A model generated the notes under the pieces. It searched no databases. It had not been told where the DNA came from and saw nothing but the letters and a program-made list of their open reading frames with translations. Position numbers and translations under genes: made by a program. From NCBI GenBank assembly GCA_964429355.1, contig CAYSCH010000097.1, forward strand, positions 1-25,731: a DNA stretch of 25,731 bases. Reading direction: 5' to 3'. Of this stretch, positions 8,889 through 15,469 are shown one piece after another (the stretch's first letter is position 1; every line of letters begins with the position of its first letter). Source of the DNA: JAAYAY01 sp964429355. GTDB taxonomy: Bacteria > Planctomycetota > Planctomycetia > Pirellulales > Thermoguttaceae.

Positions 8889-10196
8889 ATGAGACTTCCG
8901 CCCGAGGGAGCACGCTGGCTGATTTCGCTCCGCTGGTTCGCCTGTGCGACCGTTTTCGTCGTTGCGCTGTTTGCCTGGCGCGTCCTCGGAGTGCTGCCCA
9001 GCCCGGTCCCGTTCTGCGGCGTTGCCGTCACCATGGTCGTGTTCAACGTCTGGTTCTGGATCAGCCAGCGCGATTACGGCGTGGGCGAGGCCAACGTCGA
9101 CCGCTTCGTTTTTCAGCAGATCACCCACGATCTGGTGGCCCTGGCCCTGCTGGTCTACTTCTCCGATGCCACGCGGAATCCGTTCCTTTTCTTCTTCGTC
9201 TTCCACATGATCATCGGCAGCATGTACCTGCACGGCCGGATGCCCTATGCCGTCGCCGGAATGGCCAGTCTTCTGACCGGCGGAATCTTTCTCATCGAGT
9301 ATCTCCGCGGCCAGCCGTCTTTCCCCATTCACCTGCCTGCCGATGTCCCCGGTATCCGTCACCTCGACGGTGTCTACATCCTCTGGATGTTCGTCACCCT
9401 GGTGAGCACTTTCTGGTTGACCGTCTATCTGACCATCGCCATGCATCGCTACGTCGATCGCGCCCACAGCGAACTGCGTCAGAAGGAGAAGATGGTCGGC
9501 ATGGGTCAACTGGTCGCCGGGATCGCCCACCAGATTGCCAATCCGTTGGATGGCATGCAGAACTGCCTGAACCGCATCGGGGAGAGCGTCCGCGAAGATC
9601 CTCAATTGGCCGAATACGTTCGCATGATGGCCGATGCCCTGGAACGGATCGAGCGCACAGCCAAGCGGGTTCAGACGTTTGCGCAGCCGCGCGGGATCAC
9701 CTTGCAGCGAACGGAGGTCAACACGGCAGTCGAGGCCACACTCCAGGTGCTTGGATCCGTCCACGGCGAGAAAGTCCGCATCGAAACCAAGTACGGCAAG
9801 GTGCCGGCCGTTCAAGGCGATCCATACTCGCTCCAGGAGGTCCTCTTCAACCTGTGCACCAATGCCCTCGGGGCCATGCCCGACGGCGGAACGCTCACCT
9901 TCCGGACCGTCGTGGTGACACGCCCCACCGAAACCGATCCGGGAACCGTGGCCGTCGAAGTCTCCGACACGGGAACTGGAATCCCCCCGGAACTCCAGGA
10001 CAAGGTGTTTGAACCGTTCTTCACCACCAGGGGCGATTCCGGGGGAACCGGACTTGGGCTGGCCCTCTCGCGAATGATGATCTCCGAAATGGGAGGTCGC
10101 CTCCAATTGGAGAGCGTTCGCGGACATGGCACCACCTTCAGCGTGATCCTCAAAGCCGCGGCCGATGCCGAACCGCCTTCCGCCGGGCAACCTTGA
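8889..10196 (+). CDS. Six-helix membrane sensor histidine kinase (RegB-like layout)
   Basis: A 435-aa sensor kinase that should phosphorylate the regulator encoded 47 nt downstream. Residues about 10-190 hold six hydrophobic segments, with a LRWFACATVF opening that recalls RegB/PrrB-type sensors. The dimerisation/phosphotransfer motif is GIAHQIANPLDG with His214; the usual Glu after the His is Gln here. The N-box is NLCTNALGAMPDGG near residue 321, G1 is SDTGTGIPPE near 358, the F-box is EPFFTT and G2 is GGTGLGLALS near 380. The catalytic core is complete. The frame is open to 8751, but the region before 8889 is Pro/Arg-rich and unlike an N-terminus, so the ATG at 8889 is preferred. The stimulus is unknown; redox sensing is only suggested by the layout. 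Confidence 0.88.
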   Translation: MRLPPEGARWLISLRWFACATVFVVALFAWRVLGVLPSPVPFCGVAVTMVVFNVWFWISQRDYGVGEANVDRFVFQQITHDLVALALLVYFSDATRNPFLFFFVFHMIIGSMYLHGRMPYAVAGMASLLTGGIFLIEYLRGQPSFPIHLPADVPGIRHLDGVYILWMFVTLVSTFWLTVYLTIAMHRYVDRAHSELRQKEKMVGMGQLVAGIAHQIANPLDGMQNCLNRIGESVREDPQLAEYVRMMADALERIERTAKRVQTFAQPRGITLQRTEVNTAVEATLQVLGSVHGEKVRIETKYGKVPAVQGDPYSLQEVLFNLCTNALGAMPDGGTLTFRTVVVTRPTETDPGTVAVEVSDTGTGIPPELQDKVFEPFFTTRGDSGGTGLGLALSRMMISEMGGRLQLESVRGHGTTFSVILKAAADAEPPSAGQP

Positions 10197-10243
10197 TCGA
10201 AAGTGGCCCACCCCGGCCAATCCTATCCTCTGACGACTGCACC

Positions 10244-11584
10244 ATGCGTATCCTCGTTGTCGACGACGAAAAAATCAAACGGGTCACTCTGTCCGACGAT
10301 CTGGCCAGGCAAGGCCATGAGGTCTAGACGGCCGCCGACGACCAGGAAGCTATCGAGAAACTTACCGCCGCGAAGTTCGATGTCGACGTCACCGACCTGA
10401 AGATGCCCAGAATCGACGGAATCGAACTGCTCAAATGGATCAAGCAGGGGCCGCTGGCCGAGATCGCCGTCGTCATGATGACGGCCTACGGAAGCATCGA
10501 AGTGGCCGTCGAGGCGGTCAAACTCGGGGCCTTCGACTTTGTCACCAAACCCTTTCGCAACGACGACATTCTTCCCCTCCTGGCCCGCATCGAACGGGAA
10601 CGCAAGGAAAAAGCCAAGGCCGGCGCCCATGCCGAAACGGAAGCCGCTGGCGATGCTCCGATCACCGATTCGATCATCACCGAGTCACCGTCGATGGATC
10701 GCGTGATCCGCATGATTGAAATCGCGGCCCGCACCGACGCCAACGTGCTCCTCTACGGCGAAACGGGCGTCGGCAAGGACCTCATCTCGTCCGTCATCCA
10801 CCGCCGATCCCATCGCAGCGGATTCCCCTACGTGAAGGTCGGCTGCACGCTCTTCCCCCCTCAGTTGATCGAAAGCGAACTCTACGGCCACGAGAAAGGG
10901 TCGTTCACCGGAGCGGAAGCCAATCGCAAAGGCCGGTTCGATCTCGCCCAGGGGGGCTCACTCTACCTCGACGACGTCGACGATATCCCTCTCGAACAGC
11001 AATCCAAGCTGCTTCGAGCGATCGAGGAGAAGGTCTTCGAACGAGTCGGCGGCACCACGCCCATCCAGGCCGATGTACGCATCATCGCCTCGACCAAGCA
11101 GAACCTCCTCGACAAGATCGACGATGGTTCCTTCCGTCGCGACCTCTACTACCGACTCGACGTCCTTCGCATCAACATCCCGCCCCTTCGCGACCGGCTC
11201 GACGACCTGCCCCTCCTGGTCGATCATCTCATGCAGCGGATTGTCAAAAACCAGCCCTACCGCATCGACCCCGATGCCGTCGACGTCCTTCTCCGCCACG
11301 ATTGGCCCGGCAATATCCGCGAACTCTATCACACCCTGGAACGGGCCTGGCTGGTCGGGTCCGACCATATCACCGCCACGCTCCTCACCGCCGAAATAGC
11401 CGGCATCGCCGCCAAGAAGAAGCCGGCCTCCGGCGGTTTCCGCGCCGCCATGGATCATGCCGAACGCCAACTCCTGGCCGACGCACTCGCCGCCGCCGGC
11501 GGCAACAAGACCGCTGCCGCCGAAGCCCTCGGCATGAAAGCCTCAACATTCCGCGACAAACTGGCAAAACACGGCCTGGGATAG
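10244..11584 (+). pseudogene. NtrC-family sigma54 response regulator with in-frame TAG in the receiver
   Basis: Read from the ATG at 10244, this is a 446-codon NtrC-type activator interrupted by TAG at codon 28 (10325-10327). The receiver is otherwise well preserved: MRILVVDDE, phosphoacceptor Asp51 in VTDLKMP, MMTAYGS and the conserved Lys in FVTKPF. The AAA+ domain has Walker A GETGVGKD near 172-179, GSFTGA (GAFTGA loop variant) near 219, Walker B LYLDDVDD with Asp where Glu is usual, and DLYYRLDVLRI. A Fis-type helix-turn-helix ends the protein (GGNKTAAAEALGMKASTFRD). The next good start is ATG 10403 (codon 54), which would remove the acidic pocket and Asp51. TAG also ends this gene and several neighbours, so recoding is unlikely. 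It may be a true nonsense mutation or a sequence error; the rest shows no decay. Confidence 0.85.
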
Positions 11585-11585
11585 C

Positions 11586-12122
11586 CATCTGCTCGGCGTC
11601 TTGGCTTCTTGGAGCACTTGGTTCTACATCAGCAAGACTTCGCAGCCCCTCCGCCTTCGCGAGGGACGGTGGCAGTATCGGTTATTTTCACAGTTCATGG
11701 AGCAAATACCCGTCCCGAATGCCAGCGACGCGGATCGCGACGCAATCGGCAAGCTGACTGAGCATTACTCCAGTCTTGGCGAAGAACGATATGAGCTGCA
11801 ATCTGCGGTCCGACGCCGTATCGCCCACACGTTTGGCGCGGACGGCGCATCACTCAACACGAAGGCTCAGTCCTGGTGGGAGCTGTCGCTGAACGAGTTG
11901 GGTGCAGCCTTGAAAGCGAGTTTTAAGTTGGCAGGTAATCCTTTCAAGAACCCACGCGTTGCTGATGACTGGGAACGGTATCTGGGAGAAAATCTCGCGG
12001 AAGTGGCACGTTTGACGACGCAGCTTACCGACGCTGAAGCCGAATTGAACGATCGTGTTTTCTACCTGTTCAAACTGAAGCCCGAGGAAATTCGGCTTCT
12101 TCAAAAGGAGGTTGAACATTGA
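11586..12122 (+). pseudogene. C-terminal fragment of a type IIG-like restriction-modification methyltransferase
   Basis: The open frame resembles the end of large Eco57I/type IIG N6-adenine methyltransferase-nucleases: HLLGVLASWSTWFYI, then YRLFSQFMEQIPVPNAS, a helical stretch (LTEHYSSLGEERYELQ), and the usual closing segment LNDRVFYLFKLKPEEIRLL. Resemblance begins at 11586, two bases after the regulator's stop codon, so the methyltransferase core and nuclease domain are absent. A TTG at 11601 could start a 173-aa product but no ribosome site was seen. Base use is visibly less GC-rich than in the regulator. I read this as the remnant of a horizontally acquired enzyme lost by deletion. The family call rests on remembered motif similarity. 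Confidence 0.65.
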
Positions 12123-12498
12123 GCATCCATACGACTGCGGATACCTTGATAGTTAGCGGCGGACTCCAGCAGTCTTGTCAACGAGGCCTACAAGCTTGTC
12201 GCCCTGATCGGCTGCCCTCATGTGGGTGGGAGACTGATGCCGATATCGCCGCCTGGGCGGCCGGCCCTGCGTGGTCGTAAGGAGCAATCACCGTGTGCCA
12301 CTGTCTACTTGTTGACAGTGTTTGAGAATTCATCCGGCGCTTCCACGGCTGACGAGCTCCACATTCACCCCATACATTGCATCGAATGCGTCTCACACAA
12401 TACAGTCGTTCCCATTGCATTCCGTCCGTAGCACGCTATGCTCACGTGTCTACTTGCCGCGTATTGGCGTTGTGTTTCACGGTCTCAGAGGTGCCCTG
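12123..12498. other. Gene-poor spacer inside the decayed defence island
   Basis: No supported gene was seen. Short frames (for example 12222-12431, +) lack any recognisable motif. It contains one perfect small hairpin at 12299-12320 and a ribosome site (AGAGGTG) just before the following ATG at 12499. Composition is closer to the island than to the flanking GC-rich genes. Confidence 0.4.
12299..12320. repeat. Perfect inverted repeat (7-bp stem, 8-nt loop)
   Basis: CACTGTC at 12299-12305 pairs with GACAGTG at 12314-12320 and is followed by TTTG. It could be a weak terminator after the methyltransferase fragment or a protein-binding site. The T run is too short for a confident terminator. Confidence 0.35.
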
Positions 12499-12978
12499 AT
12501 GGGGAAGCGTAGGAAGAAGGTGTCAACCGATCTCGCACTCGCTTCGGCATATTTGCCCCGCGACCCGTCGCTGCTCGCCGATATCCGGCAGCTCATCGAA
12601 TCGGCACGGCAGCAGACCGCCCACGCCGTCAATTCCGCTCTCGTTGGAATGTACTGGCACATCGGCGCCCGGATTCGCAAGGACGTGCTCAAGCAGCAGC
12701 GAGCCGAGTACGGCAAGGAGATTGTTGCGACACTGTCGAAAGAATTGACAGCCGAGTATGGACGCGGATTCGGGCAGCGGAGTCTGTTCCGGATGGTGCA
12801 GTTTTCAGAGAGTTTCCCCGAGGAGCCAATTGTGTCGGCGCTGTCGACACAATTGGGTTGGAGCCACTTCGTCGAGCTGATTTCCCTCGAAGACCGCCTC
12901 AAACGCGAGTTCAACATTGAACGACAATCCTTACGCCGCTCCTCAAACGACGGGAACCTCCCCATTTCCTGCAATTGA
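12499..12978 (+). pseudogene. YhcG/DUF1016 N-terminal domain, truncated nuclease
   Basis: The ATG at 12499, preceded by AGAGGTG, opens a 159-aa frame. Residues about 25-138 match the YhcG N-terminal domain as I remember it: YWHIGARIRK, QRAEYGKEIVATLSKEL, YGRGFGQRSLFRMVQF and LSTQLGWSHFVELISL. Full YhcG proteins are about 350 aa and end in a PDDEXK nuclease domain, which is missing. Similarity stops after DRLKREF near 12912, where the sequence becomes the start of the NPYAAP membrane protein read in another frame; the last 20 or so residues are therefore not YhcG. YhcG genes often sit near restriction systems and mobile elements, which fits the methyltransferase fragment upstream. The N-terminal domain could still be made, but nuclease activity is not expected. 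Confidence 0.75.
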
Positions 12979-13410
12979 CTTGGACCAGGTGAAGCGAGTG
13001 GTCGGCGTACCAGCTACTTCACTAATCGTGCTCGCGACAATTGCGATGCTCCTCGACATCGCTGTCATCGCTCACGCCGTCAGTCATGATGCTCCCCTGA
13101 TGCTCGAGCAATACGGTCCAGACGACGGCAGGCTAATGGTGGCTACCAATGTCGGCGTCAATTGCCTGCTGATGCTCGTCCACGCCGTTGTTCTCATGGC
13201 GCCGTCAACATGCTGAGAGTTCGAACGTACTCAATCGCGTTGACTTCAGCGGCCCTGTCCGTGATTCCGTTCTGTTCGCCAACGGTAATCATCGGCATTC
13301 CTTTCGGCATTTGGGCCCTCGTCGTGCTGTCGAGATCGGATGTAAAGGAAGGATTTCGAGCAAATGCGGCAATGGTTCAAACCCAACCTGGGCCGAACAG
13401 CAAGACCTGA
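12917..13410 (+). pseudogene. NPYAAP-type small membrane protein with one-base frameshift
   Basis: The TTG at 12917 starts NDNPYAAPQ, an opening I associate with many planctomycete membrane proteins. The first frame continues with a membrane segment (TSLIVLATIAMLLDIAVIAH) and a second (VGVNCLLMLVHAVVLM), then ends at a TGA near 13213. The expected continuation, GAVNMLRVRTYSIALTSAAL then GIPFGIWALVVLS, lies in the +2 frame from 13198. Inserting one G in ATGGCGCC at 13196-13203 joins both halves into a 164-aa protein with three or four helices. It is either a real frameshift or a homopolymer sequencing error. The start overlaps the end of the truncated YhcG frame. Function is unknown. Confidence 0.7.
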
Positions 13411-13468
13411 GCCCTATGGGGCCCACGCTTGGACTTGTGCCACAAGATGAATTGACACACGGAGTTAA

Positions 13469-13494
13469 AGTTGGACACCCAACTGATGGTTTTT
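13469..13494 (+). terminator. Weak rho-independent terminator candidate
   Basis: AGTTGG (13469-13474) and CCAACT (13479-13484) form a perfect 6-bp stem with a 4-nt loop, followed after 5 nt by TTTTT. It lies about 60 nt after the NPYAAP protein and could end its transcript. The gap before the T run weakens it. Confidence 0.4.
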
Positions 13495-13811
13495 CCGGCA
13501 AATAGGCTCTATCCCGCTCCCTGACCGCTAATCTCGTCAGCTCGACGTCTCTTCTTGTGCAATCGCCGTCGTGGCCGCCGCTCCTGGCTCATCGTCTCTC
13601 TCTCTGCGCCCCTCCCGTCCCCCATGCCGAGACAACGCGATCCCTGTCGGCATCCGCCGTCTCTTGACCTCCGAATGTCGCGTCTCCCCCCCCAAAGTCC
13701 CTCACCGGCGACTTTTCTCAAGAAAACTGTACAACCGTCCAGTTTTGCTCTTGAAACACACGACCTAAGTGTATATATATGTATATTAGTCCAACCACCT
13801 CCGCTCTCTGC

Positions 13812-13896
<85 letters not shown>

Positions 13897-13943
13897 CCCC
13901 GGTATCCCATCAAGCCCGCCCTCAGACGGCCGGTATTGAGAAG

Positions 13944-13985
13944 AGCCCATCCAGGAACCACCCCGTTCCTCGACGGGCTTTTTTT
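13944..13985 (+). terminator. Strong rho-independent terminator
   Basis: An outer stem AGCCC/GGGCT (13944-13948, 13975-13979) encloses an inner stem AGGAAC/GTTCCT (13953-13958, 13965-13970), with an internal loop between them, and is followed by seven T (13979-13985). The orientation terminates plus-strand transcription. The nearest plus-strand coding frame ends 530 nt upstream, so it may belong to an unrecognised RNA. Confidence 0.75.
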
Positions 13986-14256
13986 ATGTCCATACTCCCA
14001 CCACCTCCGGCTCGAATCCATGATTTCCATCGAAAGGCAAACTGGGCAAACACACCTCCTCATGTCGGTGCCGACTTCTGAGGGGAAAGTGTCAGAAAAC
14101 TTCAAATCTCGTGCAAAGTTGCCCCTCTTGCTACCCATCCAAGGGTGCCTGATGCCATCCTGACCTGCTGCCAAACGGCTGTACATAATGTCTTACAACT
14201 AGTTAACCAGTATCCCCCTACGCTCGCCCATGATCGCCCATCCCAATGCCGCGTCC

Positions 14257-14417
14257 GATCTCCGATCTCCCATCTCCGATCTCCCTGCTCGCCGCTCCCT
14301 GCTCCCAGCTCCCCGCTCCCCGCTCCTTGCTCCCAGCTCCGTGCTCCCCGCTCCCTGCTCCGTGCTCCCCGCTCCCAGCTCCGTGCTCCCCGCTCCTTGC
14401 TCCTTGCTCCTTGCTCC
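14257..14417. repeat. Degenerate heptanucleotide array, 23 units, consensus NNNCTCC
   Basis: Twenty-three contiguous 7-bp units with no slip in register. CTCC is kept in every unit except one (CTCG at 14288-14291), while the first two positions vary among GA, CA, CT, CC, TT and GT; the third is T in the first four units and G thereafter. A 21-bp higher-order pattern (CAG or CTG, then GTG, then CCG) repeats three times at 14134+0 offset positions 14334-14354, 14355-14375 and 14376-14396... i.e. three successive triplets of units, and the array ends with three TTGCTCC units. Confidence 0.9.
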
Positions 14418-14500
14418 CCCGAACAACCGGAATATCCGGCCCAACCAACCGGATCCTTCGGCACAGGGCAAAGATGGGTATCGGTCTGCCTACCTGAAAG

Positions 14501-14509
14501 TGGTATACT
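14501..14509 (+). promoter_or_regulatory. Extended -10 promoter for the nucleotidyltransferase gene
   Basis: TGG immediately followed by TATACT gives an extended -10 element (5 of 6 to TATAAT). No -35 hexamer is evident, as is common for this class. It lies 48 nt before the ATG at 14557 and probably drives the sugar-nucleotide genes. Confidence 0.5.
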
Positions 14510-14556
14510 AGTCGGTTGGCGACCCGTGTTTCAGCAGCAGAAATAGGGAGGGCAGG

Positions 14557-15399
14557 ATGAGAATCAACAAGGCCGTGATTACGGCGGCCGGGCCACGGCA
14601 AAGCCGGTTGCCTCTGCAGCGCTTCGTGGACCTCGACGGCACCGAGAAATCGGCACTTCAAATCATCATTGAAGAGGTCGTAGCCGCGAAGGTTGAACAG
14701 ATCGCCCTGGTCATCCGCCCCGGAGATGAGGAACTATTCACCGAGGCGGCCGGCAATTACTCCTCGCTCCTGACGTTTGTCCCGCAGCCCGAGCCCAGGG
14801 GCTACGGCGACGCCGTCTACCGAGCGGCAGAATTTGTCGGAAGCGAACCGTTCGTGCACCTTGTCGGAGACCATCTCTACATCAGCAGCGAATCTCGCCG
14901 CTGCGCCCAGCAACTGGTCGAGGTGGCCTGTGCCGAGGAATGTGCCGTTTCAGCGGTTCAGCCGACGCGAGAACATCGGCTGCCCCAGTATGGAACCATT
15001 GGAGGGCGACCGGTTGCCGGTCGATCCGGTGTGTACGATGTCGAAAACGTCTTGGAGAAACCAACCCCGACGGAGGCCGAACAACACCTCCTTGTGCCGG
15101 GCCTTCGTGCCGGACACTACCTCTGCCTGTTCGGCATGCACGTGCTGACGCCGACCGTGATGGAAACCCTCGCACACCTGGTCCGACAGGGGGGCGATGA
15201 ACCGATCCTGCTCACGCCGGCTCTCGCCGCTCTCGCGAGGAAGGAGCGGTACCTCGCGACCGAACTGAACGGGACGCGATACAATATCGGCGTCAAGTAC
15301 GGGCTGCTGATGACGCAGCTTGCCCTGGCGCTCGGCGGCGACGAACGCGAAGAGGTCCTGGCGCACCTGGTCGAACTCCTCGCGAACCGAATCACCTAG
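14557..15399 (+). CDS. GalU-like nucleotidyltransferase (putative UDP/NDP-sugar pyrophosphorylase)
   Basis: A 280-aa protein with the layout of UTP-glucose-1-phosphate uridylyltransferases: nucleotide-binding KAVITAAGP at the N-terminus, then IIEEVVAAKVEQIALVI, PRGYGDAVYRAAEF, the metal-site strand HLVGDHLYIS, a VLEKPTPTEAE segment and LFGMHVLTP. The signature loop is unusual: AAGPRQSRLPLQ replaces the AAGLGTRFLP pattern of GalU as I remember it. It likely condenses a sugar-1-phosphate with a nucleoside triphosphate, but nucleotide and sugar are unknown. A strong Shine-Dalgarno (AGGGAGGGCAGG) precedes the ATG. The fused kinase-pyrophosphorylase gene starts 70 bp downstream on the same strand, so the two are probably co-transcribed. 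Confidence 0.75.
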   Translation: MRINKAVITAAGPRQSRLPLQRFVDLDGTEKSALQIIIEEVVAAKVEQIALVIRPGDEELFTEAAGNYSSLLTFVPQPEPRGYGDAVYRAAEFVGSEPFVHLVGDHLYISSESRRCAQQLVEVACAEECAVSAVQPTREHRLPQYGTIGGRPVAGRSGVYDVENVLEKPTPTEAEQHLLVPGLRAGHYLCLFGMHVLTPTVMETLAHLVRQGGDEPILLTPALAALARKERYLATELNGTRYNIGVKYGLLMTQLALALGGDEREEVLAHLVELLANRIT

Positions 15400-15421
15400 C
15401 AGCGCGGCAGTAACCGTCGCA

Positions 15422-15442
15422 GGACAGGCTTTCAACCTGTCC
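15422..15442. repeat. Perfect palindromic hairpin between sugar-nucleotide genes
   Basis: GGACAGG (15422-15428) and CCTGTCC (15436-15442) flank a 7-nt loop. It is not followed by a T run and lies just before the ribosome site of the next gene. The form resembles dispersed palindromic repeats that I recall from planctomycete genomes; no second copy was noticed in this window. Confidence 0.45.
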
Positions 15443-15469
15443 ACACAGAAGCACACAGGGGCAGCCAGC

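Noticed and set aside
8532..10220. 562-aa open frame on the minus strand
   Set aside because: It is antisense to the histidine kinase and has only His/Asp/Gly-rich low-complexity sequence.
10244..11584. Amber recoding (for example pyrrolysine) to explain the in-frame TAG
   Set aside because: TAG terminates this gene and several neighbours normally, and nothing nearby suggests a suppressor tRNA or pyl genes. A point mutation or sequence error is simpler.
14000..14020. tRNA T-loop-like sequence (CGGCTCGAATCC)
   Set aside because: No acceptor stem, anticodon arm or D arm can be drawn around it.
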